Source: Actinokineospora enzanensis DSM 44649 (GTDB lineage Bacteria > Actinomycetota > Actinomycetes > Mycobacteriales > Pseudonocardiaceae). Taken from it: DNA of 64,000 nt. The position numbers and the translations under genes are program-made. The notes beneath the pieces are model-generated. The model was not told the origin of the DNA. It made no database searches and saw only the letters and a program-made list of their open reading frames with translations. The stretch covers positions 1 to 64,000 of the forward strand of contig NZ_KB894436.1 in assembly GCF_000374445.1 (NCBI RefSeq), read 5' to 3'. Shown here piece by piece: positions 9,619-18,055 of the stretch (within the stretch, counting starts at the first letter, position 1; the number at the start of each line of letters is the position of its first letter).

Positions 9619-10282
9619 ACTGGATGCCGAGCTGTGGCGCGGGGTACTGGCCATCGCGGTCGCCGCCGCGGTCAACGGCGCCTCCTTCGGCGCCATCGCG
9701 GTGGCCGCGGGCCTGGCCCTGTGGGTACCGGTGGTGATGTCGGTGCTGATCTTCGCGGGCGGCTCGCAGTACCTGGCCGTCGGCGTGGTCGCGATCGGCG
9801 GCAACCCGATCGCGGCAGTACTCGGCGGCCTGGTGCTCAACGCCCGACACCTGCCGTTCGGCCTGGCCGTGGGAGACGTGATCGGCCGGGGCCTGCCCGC
9901 ACGGCTGGTGGGCAGCCACCTGCTGGTGGACGAGTCGGTCGCCTTCGCCATGGCCCAGCGCGACCCGGTCCGGGCCCGCGCCGCCTACTGGGCCTGCGGG
10001 GCCTCGCTGTTCGTGGCCTGGAACGTGGGCGTGCTGGCCGGGGCGCTGGCGGGCACGCTGGTCAGCGACCCGAACGCGCTCGGCCTGGACGCGGTGTTCC
10101 CCGCGGTCATGCTGGCGCTGGTCCTGCCCGCCCTCAAGGAGGCGGGCAAGGCCCGGCCCGCCCTGCTCGGCGCGGCCGTCGCCCTGGCCACCACGCCGTT
10201 CCTGCCCGCGGGCGTACCCGTGCTGCTGGCCCTCGTCGGACTGGTAGCCGTGCCCCGCCGCCGTGAGGAGGTGGTCGCGTGA
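9599..10282 (+). CDS. azlC: AzlC-family amino acid exporter, large subunit
   Basis: A 227-residue polytopic membrane protein of the AzlC family. The N-terminal block [21 protein letters not shown] and the middle block [15 protein letters not shown] are typical. AzlC and the small AzlD subunit together export branched-chain amino acids or analogues. The ATG at 9599 fits the family length. It overlaps azlD by GTGA at 10279-10282. The regulatory gene upstream carries a cupin ligand domain, which suggests induction by a small effector. Confidence 0.9.
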   Translation: MRSIWRTLDAELWRGVLAIAVAAAVNGASFGAIAVAAGLALWVPVVMSVLIFAGGSQYLAVGVVAIGGNPIAAVLGGLVLNARHLPFGLAVGDVIGRGLPARLVGSHLLVDESVAFAMAQRDPVRARAAYWACGASLFVAWNVGVLAGALAGTLVSDPNALGLDAVFPAVMLALVLPALKEAGKARPALLGAAVALATTPFLPAGVPVLLALVGLVAVPRRREEVVA

Positions 10283-10587
10283 CCATCCTGCCGATCCTGG
10301 TGCTGGCTCTCGGCACCTACGCGTTCCGCCTCGGCGGCACCCTCCTGCGCGACCGGGTCACCATGCCCGACCGGGTGCGGGAACTGCTTTCCACCGGTGC
10401 CCTCGTGCTGCTCGTCGCCCTGGTCGCCACCAGCTCGCTCACCAAGGGCCAGTCCTTCGCGGGCTGGTCGCTGCCCGCGGGCGTACTGGTCGGCGGGGTG
10501 CTCGCGTGGCGCAAGGCCCCCTTCGTCGTCGTGGTCATCGCGGCCGCGACGACCACCGCCCTGCTGCGCCTGGCCGGGGTCGCCTGA
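10279..10587 (+). CDS. azlD: AzlD-family exporter small subunit
   Basis: A 102-residue membrane protein with about three hydrophobic segments, matching AzlD in size and in the pattern [15 protein letters not shown]...[17 protein letters not shown]. It is the partner of AzlC in branched-chain amino acid export and is coupled to it by a GTGA overlap. The GTG start at 10279 is fixed by this overlap. Confidence 0.9.
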   Translation: MTILPILVLALGTYAFRLGGTLLRDRVTMPDRVRELLSTGALVLLVALVATSSLTKGQSFAGWSLPAGVLVGGVLAWRKAPFVVVVIAAATTTALLRLAGVA

Positions 10588-10649
10588 CCCGAGCCCCGAC
10601 CAGGCCGACTACCCTGGACGATCGGGTCTGGAACAGGAGGAACACCACC

Positions 10650-11300
10650 GTGTCGGCAGATCGACCGCTGATCGGGGTGCTCGCGCTGCAGGGTGACGTG
10701 CGCGAGCACATCGCCGCCCTGGAAGCGGGCGGCGCGCGCGCCGTCACCGTGCGCCGCGAGTCCGAGCTGTCCGCCGTGGACGGCCTGGTGCTGCCCGGCG
10801 GCGAGTCCACCACCATGTCCCGGCTGCTGGAGACCTTCGAGCTGCTGGACCCGCTGCGGGCCCGGCTGGCGGCGGGCATGCCCGCCTACGGCTCCTGCGC
10901 CGGGATGATCCTGCTCGCGGAGAAGGTCCTCGACGGCCGCCCCGACCAGCACCAGCTCGGTGCCCTGGACATGATCGTGCGCCGCAACGCGTTCGGCAGG
11001 CAGGTCGACTCGTTCGAGGAAGACCTGGCCGTCGACGGCGTCGACGGCGGTCCGGTGCACGCGGTCTTCATCCGCGCCCCGTGGGTCGAATCGACCTCGC
11101 CGCGGGTGGAAGTGCTGGCTAGGGTGCCCGACACCCCGACGGCCGGAGCCGCCGCCGGTAGGATCGTCGCCGTTCGGCAGGGCAGCGTGCTCGCCACCTC
11201 GTTCCACCCGGAACTGACGGGCGACGCGCGCGTGCACCGCCTGTTCGTGGACCTGGTCGTCGACACGGTCCGCGGGCTCGAAGACACCGGTAGCGAATGA
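10650..11300 (+). CDS. pdxT: Pyridoxal 5'-phosphate synthase glutaminase subunit PdxT
   Basis: A 216-residue class I glutamine amidotransferase that feeds ammonia to PdxS. It shows [12 protein letters not shown] at the N-terminus, [12 protein letters not shown], the nucleophile C83 in GSCAGM, and the His-Glu pair in SFHPELTGD. The GTG at 10650 is preceded by AGGAGG at 10635-10640 with nine bases between. It lies apart from pdxS because of the inserted XRE/AzlCD unit, and stands just before yebC. Confidence 0.95.
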   Translation: MSADRPLIGVLALQGDVREHIAALEAGGARAVTVRRESELSAVDGLVLPGGESTTMSRLLETFELLDPLRARLAAGMPAYGSCAGMILLAEKVLDGRPDQHQLGALDMIVRRNAFGRQVDSFEEDLAVDGVDGGPVHAVFIRAPWVESTSPRVEVLARVPDTPTAGAAAGRIVAVRQGSVLATSFHPELTGDARVHRLFVDLVVDTVRGLEDTGSE

Positions 11301-11310
11301 CGGAGGAGAG

Positions 11311-12060
11311 ATGAGCGGCCATTCCAAGTGGGCGACGACCAAACACAAGAAGGCCGCCCTCGACGCCAAGCGTGGCAAGCTGTTCGCCAAACTGATCAAG
11401 AACGTCGAGGTCGCGGCCCGCACCGGCGGCGGTGACCCGGACGGCAACCCGACGCTCTACGACGCCATCCAGAAGGCGAAGAAGAACTCGGTCCCGCAGG
11501 ACAACATCGAACGCGCCCGCAAGCGCGGCGGCGGTGAGGAAGCGGGCGGCGCCGACTGGCAGAACATCACCTACGAGGGCTACGGCCCCAACGGCGTCGC
11601 GGTCCTGATCGAATGCCTCACCGACAACCGCAACCGCGCGGCCGGTGAGGTCCGCACCGCCATGACCCGCAACGGCGGCAACATGGCCGACCCGGGCTCG
11701 GTCGCGTACATGTTCAACCGCAAGGGCGTGGTCGTCCTCCCCAAGAACGACCTCGCCGAGGACGACGTCCTCATGGCCGTCCTGGACGCGGGCGCCGAGG
11801 AGGTCAACGACATCGGCGACAGCTACGAGATCGTCTCCGAGGCCACCGACCTGGTCGCGGTCCGCACCGCCCTGCAGAACGCGGGCTACGACTACGACTC
11901 CGCCGAGGCCAGCTTCCTCCCGTCGCTGACGGTCGCCCTGGAGGCCGACGGCGCCCGCAAGATCTTCAAACTCATCGACGCCCTGGAGGACTGCGACGAC
12001 GTCCAGAACGTCTACGCCAACTTCGACATCTCCGACGAGGTCATGGCCGAGGTCGACTGA
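11311..12060 (+). CDS. yebC: YebC/PmpR-family regulatory protein
   Basis: A 249-residue protein of the YebC/TACO1 family. The N-terminus [23 protein letters not shown] is diagnostic. Members act as regulators and have been linked to translation of proline-rich stretches. Ten bases separate it from pdxT, and AGGAGAG precedes the ATG. In actinobacteria yebC usually stands just before ruvC; here three accessory genes intervene. A strong hairpin follows. Confidence 0.93.
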   Translation: MSGHSKWATTKHKKAALDAKRGKLFAKLIKNVEVAARTGGGDPDGNPTLYDAIQKAKKNSVPQDNIERARKRGGGEEAGGADWQNITYEGYGPNGVAVLIECLTDNRNRAAGEVRTAMTRNGGNMADPGSVAYMFNRKGVVVLPKNDLAEDDVLMAVLDAGAEEVNDIGDSYEIVSEATDLVAVRTALQNAGYDYDSAEASFLPSLTVALEADGARKIFKLIDALEDCDDVQNVYANFDISDEVMAEVD

Positions 12061-12080
12061 CCCCTCCTGGCAGCTGCACG

Positions 12081-12110
12081 ACGGACCGGCGGGCTTCCCC
12101 GCCGGTCCGT
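12081..12110 (+). terminator. Intrinsic terminator after yebC
   Basis: A perfect 13-bp stem, ACGGACCGGCGGG (12081-12093) with CCCGCCGGTCCGT (12098-12110), has a CTTC tetraloop. It is followed by TCTGTTCGGTT. It stands 20 bp past the yebC stop and would end the pdxT-yebC transcript. Confidence 0.85.
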
Positions 12111-12220
12111 TCTGTTCGGTTCGGGGAGTGGCGTTCGGTTCCGGCCACAGCCAGGCGAACGCCCTTGAGAGTGGTGACTCCCCGAGGGCAGACTGGGGGT
12201 CCCCAACACCAGGAGTTCCC

Positions 12221-12733
12221 TTGTCGCTGGATGAGATCACCGAGGAGCAGGCGGAACTGCGGGAGTGGTTGCTGCAGACCGCCGACAGCGAGGGGCACGC
12301 CGTGGTCGAGGTGCCCGGGGACGAGTTCGGCGCCCCCTACGCCTTCTCGGTCGGGGCCTGGCGCAGGTTCGGTGCCCCCGAGGCCGTGGTCATCGGGTTA
12401 CCGGTGAACATGATGCCCACCCTGATCTCCGCCTACGTCCAGCGCGCCGCAGCGGGTGAGCGGTTCTTCCCCGGCCTGCCCTACCTGGACTTCTTCGACG
12501 GCACCCCGGTGGTCGTCGAGCGGGTGCACCAGGACTTCTACCCGGAGTTCCTCGGCAGCGCCCTCTTGCTCTACCCCTCCGGCCAGTTCCCGGCGCTCCA
12601 GCTGATCGTCGCCACACCGGACGGTCACTTCCCGTGGAGCCGCAGGGCGCCGGAAGGTTTCGCGGACTGGCAGCCCATCCTCACCGCCAGCGGCCACCCC
12701 GAGAGTTGGCGGCCCGGGATCGACGGCCCGTGA
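12221..12733 (+). CDS. DUF4262-like protein of unknown function
   Basis: A 170-residue protein resembling the DUF4262 family: YAFSVGAWRRFGAPEAVVIGLP near the N-terminus and a late TPDGHFPWSRR stretch. The family has no established function. The TTG at 12221 is chosen because AGGAG lies five bases before it and homology starts at about LDEITEEQ. An ATG at 12128 would extend into the region just after the yebC terminator. A monocistronic gene with no informative neighbours. Confidence 0.7.
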   Translation: MSLDEITEEQAELREWLLQTADSEGHAVVEVPGDEFGAPYAFSVGAWRRFGAPEAVVIGLPVNMMPTLISAYVQRAAAGERFFPGLPYLDFFDGTPVVVERVHQDFYPEFLGSALLLYPSGQFPALQLIVATPDGHFPWSRRAPEGFADWQPILTASGHPESWRPGIDGP

Positions 12734-12796
12734 GGACCGACCCGAGCATGTCGGCGAGGCCCGCACCGTTCAGCCGCCTCGGGGCCAGGTTGCCGA

Positions 12797-13231
12797 TCAT
12801 GGGGGAAGCAGTCGTGCCAGCTCAGGCCGGTCCGCGACCAGGGACGCCGTAGCGAACTCCACCGAGTCGTCGGTGTAGGGCGGGACCACCACCGTGCCGA
12901 CCAGCGACCACGATGGTGTCTCCGACGCCTGCCACGTGCCCGCGGGCACCAGCAGCTGCGGTCGTTCGCCCGCCGCCACGTCCGAGCCCAGGGTCACCGA
13001 TCGATAGCCGGACGGCCCGATCAGGTGGGTCGTCAGCGGCGCGCCCGCGTGGTGGACGTACAGCTCCGGTCGGTCGAGTCGGTGCCACGCGGAGAACGCG
13101 GGGGATTCGAGCAGGTAGTAGATGGCGGAGAAGGTGTCGTCGGCGTACGACCGGCTCCACAGGCCGCCCTCGGTCGGGAGGGGTCGCAGGTCCAGGGCCG
13201 TCGCCAGCGCACGGGGATCGGTCACGGTCAC
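12797..13231 (-). CDS. Cupin protein (DUF985 type)
   Basis: A 144-residue single-domain cupin. Landmarks are RSYADDTFSAIYYLLESPAFS, WHRLDRPELYVHHAGAPL, VLVPAGTW-like QLLVPAGTWQASE, and VGTVVVPPYTDDS, which match DUF985/YML079-type cupins. Function is unknown; some relatives resemble sugar isomerases in fold. It stands alone between two genes on the opposite strand. Confidence 0.82.
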   Translation of the reverse strand: MTVTDPRALATALDLRPLPTEGGLWSRSYADDTFSAIYYLLESPAFSAWHRLDRPELYVHHAGAPLTTHLIGPSGYRSVTLGSDVAAGERPQLLVPAGTWQASETPSWSLVGTVVVPPYTDDSVEFATASLVADRPELARLLPP

Positions 13232-13307
13232 AGCTTAGGAACTCCGGCCCCGCACCGCCCCGGACCGTGGTTACGATCTTGGTCTCGCGCAGGAAAGGGG
13301 CCGCCCC

Positions 13308-15032
13308 ATGGCCGAGTCCGTCCGTCCGCGCCCGACCGACCAGACCGAGGCCGAACTGGGGTTTCAGCCCCAGCAGGCGGTCCGCTGGCTGGCGCCGCGA
13401 GTGTTGATCACCACCGGGTTCCAGTCGCTGGTCGCGGAGATCTTCGGGTCCTACGCGGACAAGCGCGAGATCCAGGGCAGTCTCCCCGCCGACCTGCACG
13501 ACCACTCCGCGACCGACGCCCTCTGGTTCGACTACGTGGCCGATCTCGGCGACGGTTTCGACGCCACCTACTCCGTCGCCAGTCTCCTCGCCGCCCCCGA
13601 ACTCGATCTCGACGGGCACCGCCTACCGCGCGGTCGCCTCCTGGTCATGGGCGGCGACGAGGTCTACCCGTTCGCCTCCACCCGCGCGTATGAAGACCGG
13701 TCCAAGGGCGTCTACCGCGCCGCGCTACCCCTCGTGGACGGTGCGGCGCCGACGCTGTTCGCCTTGCCCGGCAACCACGACTGGTACGACGGCCTCACCG
13801 CGTTCCTGCGCGTCTTCGCCCAGAAGCGGTGGTTCGGCGGCTGGCAGACCGAACAGTCCCGTTCGTACTTCGCGATCCGGTTGCCGCAACGCTGGTGGCT
13901 GCTCGCCATCGACACCCAGTTCGACGACTACGTGGACGCCCCGCAGCTGGAGTACTTCCGCCGCGCCACCGAGGACATGCGCGAGGGCGACGCCGTCATC
14001 CTCTGCACCCCCAGCCCGGACTGGGTGGACGCGGGTTCCGACGGCCCCACCAAGGGCTACGACACCCTGGACTTCTTCGACCGCGAGATAGTCCGCGCGA
14101 GGGGCGCTCAAACGCGGGTGATGCTGTCCGGCGACAAACACCACTACGCCCGTTTCACCGAACGCGACGGCACCCGTCAAGCCATCACCTGCGGCATCGG
14201 CGGTGCCTACCTCGCCGCCACGCACGCACTGCCCGAGGAACTCTCCTTACCGCCCAAGAAGTCCCGCGTGCGCGCACCGTCCCCGCAGACCTCCTACGAC
14301 CTGGTCACCCGCTACCCGGACAGCGCGACCTCCGAGCGTTACGCCGCAGGCATCCTCGGCCTCCCATGGCGTAATCCGGGCTTCTGGGGTCTCACCGGCA
14401 TCTTCCAGACGGTCATGACCCTCGCGGTCCTCTACGGGATAGTCCAAGCCGACATCGGTCTCAAGGGCTTCTTCGGACTTGTCGCCAGCTGGGCGCCCGC
14501 GGTCCTGGTAGGAGCCGTGCTGCTGCTGGCGGGTTTCACCTTCGCCCGCATAGGCGGCAAACACGCGCCTCCGCTCACGCGCACGACAGTGGGCATACTG
14601 CACGCCCTTGCGCACATAGCGCTCAGCGTCGGCTGGTCGTTCGTCGTGATCTGGCTCTACCAGGACGTGTTCCCGCACGGCGCCGCCCAGGACTGGGCCA
14701 CGCTCGCGGTCGTCGCCATCGGCACGCCGCTGCTCGTCGGCTTCATCGACGCCGAGATCGTCGCCGTCTACCTGATGCTCGCCAGCCGCGTCGGCGTGAA
14801 CCTCAACGAGGTCATGGCGGGCCAGAGCATCGAGGACCGCAAGGGCTTCCTGCGCCTGCGCATCGACACCGACGGCGACCTCACTATCTACCCCGTCCGA
14901 CTCGACCGCGTCTGCCGTTCCTGGCGCGCCCGGCCACAGGCCGCCCACACCGAACCGTGGTTCGCCCCGGCCACCCCGCTGGACCCGCACCTGATCGAGG
15001 AGCCGATCACCGTCCCCCGCGTGTCGGGCTGA
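13308..15032 (+). CDS. Membrane-associated metallophosphoesterase
   Basis: A 574-residue protein. The first ~320 residues are a calcineurin-like phosphoesterase domain with MGGDEVYPFAS, the GNHDWYDGL motif and a late GDKHHYARF metal-binding site. The C-terminal part has about four hydrophobic helices (starting TGIFQTVMTLAVLYGIV), then a cytoplasmic tail. The substrate is unknown. The ATG at 13308 follows an AGGAAAGGGG site. The gene ends 27 bp before the SOS box of ruvC. Confidence 0.85.
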   Translation: MAESVRPRPTDQTEAELGFQPQQAVRWLAPRVLITTGFQSLVAEIFGSYADKREIQGSLPADLHDHSATDALWFDYVADLGDGFDATYSVASLLAAPELDLDGHRLPRGRLLVMGGDEVYPFASTRAYEDRSKGVYRAALPLVDGAAPTLFALPGNHDWYDGLTAFLRVFAQKRWFGGWQTEQSRSYFAIRLPQRWWLLAIDTQFDDYVDAPQLEYFRRATEDMREGDAVILCTPSPDWVDAGSDGPTKGYDTLDFFDREIVRARGAQTRVMLSGDKHHYARFTERDGTRQAITCGIGGAYLAATHALPEELSLPPKKSRVRAPSPQTSYDLVTRYPDSATSERYAAGILGLPWRNPGFWGLTGIFQTVMTLAVLYGIVQADIGLKGFFGLVASWAPAVLVGAVLLLAGFTFARIGGKHAPPLTRTTVGILHALAHIALSVGWSFVVIWLYQDVFPHGAAQDWATLAVVAIGTPLLVGFIDAEIVAVYLMLASRVGVNLNEVMAGQSIEDRKGFLRLRIDTDGDLTIYPVRLDRVCRSWRARPQAAHTEPWFAPATPLDPHLIEEPITVPRVSG

Positions 15033-15059
15033 TCCGCCGCGCGCGCACCCCGTAGGGTC

Positions 15060-15075
15060 TCGAACGAGTGTTCAT
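15060..15075 (+). promoter_or_regulatory. LexA (SOS) box upstream of ruvC
   Basis: The sequence TCGAAC-GAGT-GTTCAT matches ten of the twelve fixed bases of the actinobacterial LexA box TCGAAC-N4-GTTCGA. It ends 20 bp before the ruvC GTG. The ruvCAB genes are LexA-controlled in mycobacteria, so both position and sequence support SOS regulation here. Confidence 0.8.
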
Positions 15076-15095
15076 TCGAGACGGGAGCCGACGCG

Positions 15096-15674
15096 GTGCG
15101 CGTGCTGGGTGTCGACCCCGGCCTGACCCGGCTGGGCATCGCCGTGGTGGACGGCGGCGCGGGCAGGCAGGTCCGGGCCGTGGCCGTCGATGTCGTGCGC
15201 ACCCCCGCCGACGACGACCTGCCCACCCGGCTGCTCAAGGTCTCGCACGCGGTGGAGGCGTGGCTGGACGAGCACCGGCCCGAGGTGGTCGCCATCGAGC
15301 GCGTGTTCAGCCAGCACAACGTCCGCACGGTGATGGGCACCGCGCAGGCCGCGGGCGTGGTCGCGCTCGCCGCCGCCCGCCGCGACCTGCCGGTCATGTT
15401 CCACACGCCCAGTGAGGTCAAGGCCGCCGTCACCGGGTCGGGCCGGGCGGACAAAGCCCAGGTCACCACCATGGTCACCCGGCTGCTCGGCCTCGCCGCC
15501 GCGCCCAAGCCCGCCGACGCCGCGGACGCGCTGGCCATCGCCATCTGCCACCTGTGGCGGGCGCCGCTGCGCGCGCGGATGGCCGAGGCGGAGGCGAGGG
15601 CGGCGGAACTGGCGCGCAAGCACCGTGCGAGGCTGGCCGCCGCGGCGCGGGAGAGCAGGACGGTGCGGAAGTGA
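15096..15674 (+). CDS. ruvC: Crossover junction endodeoxyribonuclease RuvC
   Basis: A 192-residue Holliday junction resolvase. It shows the first catalytic Asp in [12 protein letters not shown], the Glu in [16 protein letters not shown] and the late acidic pair in [14 protein letters not shown]. It works with RuvAB on branch-migrated junctions. The GTG at 15096 lies 20 bp after an SOS box. The stop overlaps the ruvA GTG (GTGA), so ruvC, ruvA and ruvB are coupled. Confidence 0.96.
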   Translation: MRVLGVDPGLTRLGIAVVDGGAGRQVRAVAVDVVRTPADDDLPTRLLKVSHAVEAWLDEHRPEVVAIERVFSQHNVRTVMGTAQAAGVVALAAARRDLPVMFHTPSEVKAAVTGSGRADKAQVTTMVTRLLGLAAAPKPADAADALAIAICHLWRAPLRARMAEAEARAAELARKHRARLAAAARESRTVRK

Positions 15675-16264
15675 TCTCTTCTTTGCGGGGCCAGGTGGCC
15701 TCGATCAGTCTCGACCACGCGGTCATCGAGGTCGGGGGAGTGGGCTTCGCCGTGCAAGCGACCCCGCACACGCTCGCGACACTGCGCCGTGGTGACGAGG
15801 CCGCGTTGTCCACCGCGCTGGTCGTGCGCGAGGACTCGTTGACCCTGTTCGGCTTCGCCGACGCCGAGGCGCGCGACCTGTTCTGGTTGCTCCAGACCGT
15901 CTCCGGTATCGGTCCCCGGTTGGCACTGGCCACGCTCGCGGTGCTCGAACCCGCGCAGCTGCGGGCCGCGCTGTCCGAGGGCAACGTCGCCGTGCTCACC
16001 CAGGTCCCGGGCATCGGCCGCAAGGGCGCCGAACGGCTGATCATCGAGCTGCGCGACAAGGTCGGCGCGCTGGTCGCGGGCGAGTCCCCGGTCGCCCCGG
16101 CGGGCGGGCAGGTCCGCGGCTCGGTCGTGGAGGCGTTGGTGGGCCTCGGGTTCCCGCTCAAGCAGGCCGAGCAGACCGTCGACACCGTGCTGGCCGCCGA
16201 CGGCGCCGCCGACACCTCGTCCGTGCTCCGCCAGGCCCTGGCCACCCTGGGCCGCAAGCGCTGA
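15671..16264 (+). CDS. ruvA: Holliday junction branch migration protein RuvA
   Basis: A 197-residue protein with the RuvA three-domain plan: an N-terminal OB fold ([21 protein letters not shown]), paired helix-hairpin-helix motifs ([18 protein letters not shown] and [19 protein letters not shown]) and a C-terminal RuvB-binding domain ([18 protein letters not shown]). The GTG at 15671 overlaps the ruvC stop and gives normal length. The stop overlaps the ruvB start (TGATG). Confidence 0.96.
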   Translation: MISSLRGQVASISLDHAVIEVGGVGFAVQATPHTLATLRRGDEAALSTALVVREDSLTLFGFADAEARDLFWLLQTVSGIGPRLALATLAVLEPAQLRAALSEGNVAVLTQVPGIGRKGAERLIIELRDKVGALVAGESPVAPAGGQVRGSVVEALVGLGFPLKQAEQTVDTVLAADGAADTSSVLRQALATLGRKR

Positions 16265-17310
16265 TGACCGACGGCGAGTGGAGCGACCTCTCCCCGGTGG
16301 CGGGCCCGGGGGAGCGCGACGACGAGTCCAGCCTGCGCCCGCGCAGCCTTGGCGAGTTCGTCGGCCAGCCCCGCGTCCGCGAGCAGCTGCAACTGGTGCT
16401 GCAAGGCGCCACCCGACGCGGCTCGCCGCCCGACCACGTGCTGCTCTCCGGCCCGCCCGGACTGGGCAAGACCAGCCTCGCCATGATCATCGCCGCCGAG
16501 CTGGGCAGGCCGATCCGGATCACCTCCGGCCCCGCACTGGAACGCGCGGGCGACCTCGCCGCGATGCTGTCGAACCTGGTCGAGGGCGAGGTCATGTTCA
16601 TCGACGAGATCCACCGCATCGCCCGCCCCGCCGAGGAGATGCTCTACCTGGCGATGGAGGACTTCCGGGTCGACGTGGTGGTCGGCAAGGGCCCCGGCGC
16701 CACCTCCATCCCGCTGGAGATCGCGCCGTTCACCCTGGTCGGCGCCACCACCCGGTCCGGCTCGCTCACCGGCCCGCTGCGCGACCGGTTCGGCTTCACC
16801 GCGCACATGGAGTTCTACGTCCCCGCCGACCTGGAGCTGGTGCTCCGCCGCTCCGCCGCCATCCTCGGCGTGGACCTGCGTCCGGACGGCGCCGAGGAGA
16901 TCGCGGGCCGGTCCCGCGGCACCCCGCGCATCGCCAACCGCCTGCTGCGCCGCGTCCGCGACTACGCCGAGGTCCGCGCGGACGGCGCGGTGGACCGGGA
17001 GATCGCCCGCGCCGCGCTGAAGGTCTACGACGTCGACGAGCTCGGCCTGGACCGGCTCGACCGCGCCGTGCTGGCCGCGCTGGTGCGCTCGTTCGGCGGT
17101 GGCCCGGTCGGCGTCGCCACATTGGCCGTGGCGGTCGGCGAGGAACCGACTACCGTGGAAGAGGTGTGCGAGCCCTATCTGGTCCGGGCGGGCATGTTGG
17201 CCCGGACGCCGCGGGGTCGGGTGGCGACCGCGCTCGCGTGGTCCCACCTGGGGCTCACCGCCCCCGCGGACGCACCGGGCTGGGCGGCGCCTACCCTGTT
17301 CGACGAGTGA
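16264..17310 (+). CDS. ruvB: Holliday junction branch migration ATPase RuvB
   Basis: A 348-residue AAA+ motor. Walker A is GPPGLGKT at residues 63-70, Walker B is [10 protein letters not shown] near 115, sensor 1 is in [11 protein letters not shown], the arginine finger is in GPLRDRFG, and a C-terminal winged helix contains RTPRGR. It completes the SOS-controlled ruvCAB operon. The ATG overlaps the ruvA stop. Confidence 0.96.
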   Translation: MTDGEWSDLSPVAGPGERDDESSLRPRSLGEFVGQPRVREQLQLVLQGATRRGSPPDHVLLSGPPGLGKTSLAMIIAAELGRPIRITSGPALERAGDLAAMLSNLVEGEVMFIDEIHRIARPAEEMLYLAMEDFRVDVVVGKGPGATSIPLEIAPFTLVGATTRSGSLTGPLRDRFGFTAHMEFYVPADLELVLRRSAAILGVDLRPDGAEEIAGRSRGTPRIANRLLRRVRDYAEVRADGAVDREIARAALKVYDVDELGLDRLDRAVLAALVRSFGGGPVGVATLAVAVGEEPTTVEEVCEPYLVRAGMLARTPRGRVATALAWSHLGLTAPADAPGWAAPTLFDE

Positions 17311-17461
17311 CGGGTCGCACACGGCGGCGCGGGGAGCGGTACGCGCACCCCCGCCGGGCTGGCAGACTCGACCGAGACAACCCGAACAATCGGACTTTTC
17401 GCAGCGGCGGACCGGCCCACCCGGGTCCCGGCAACCGGACCGCTGTCGCGGATGGAGAGAT

Positions 17462-17827
17462 ATGAACCAGGCTCTGCTCCCCCTGTTGCTGGTCGCCGTC
17501 CTGGCGATCCCGCTGATCCTCGGCTCGCGTCGGCAGAAGCGGATGGTGGCGCAGCAGCAGGAGCTCCAGAACGCGCTGGCCGTCGGCGACCGGGTGATGA
17601 CCACCTCCGGCATGTACGCCACGGTCTCCGACATCTCCGAGGAGGCCACCATCGGCCTGGAGATCGCGCCCGGCGTGGAGACCGTGTGGCTGCGCCAGGC
17701 CATCCGGGAGAAGGTCGGCCCGGACGTGGTCGACGAGGACGAGGCCACCGACGACGTGGTGGACGGGACGCACGAGGCCATCCCGGCCGAGCCCGCCGAC
17801 TCGGACACCGGCAAGTCCAAGAACTGA
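17462..17827 (+). CDS. yajC: Preprotein translocase subunit YajC
   Basis: A 121-residue single-span membrane protein. An N-terminal helix (LLPLLLVAVLAIPLILG) is followed by SRRQKRMVAQQQELQNAL and the family core VGDRVMTTSGMYATV. It joins SecD and SecF in the accessory complex of the Sec translocon. The ATG at 17462 follows GGAGAG. Its usual place before secD is kept; a 228-bp gap follows. Confidence 0.93.
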   Translation: MNQALLPLLLVAVLAIPLILGSRRQKRMVAQQQELQNALAVGDRVMTTSGMYATVSDISEEATIGLEIAPGVETVWLRQAIREKVGPDVVDEDEATDDVVDGTHEAIPAEPADSDTGKSKN

Positions 17828-18055
17828 GGACGAACCGAAGCCGAACCGCGGGGTCCGGTTCGACCGGCTTCACGCTCAGCCCACGCCGATGGGCGCAGCG
17901 TGAGCCATGCAACACTGAACTGACCCCGCAGCAGGTACGCTGCGCCCCCACCCGCCGGAGTCGTCCGGGTGCGGGCGCAGTGTCATGACCACCTATCGCG
18001 GCGTGCACGTCACACCCCGTGCGCGGCCCGCGCGAGCCGAGGAGACGGACCGACC

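Noticed and set aside
12128-12220. An upstream ATG start for the DUF4262-like protein
   Set aside because: It begins close to the yebC terminator and adds a segment without family similarity; TTG 12221 has a good ribosome site.
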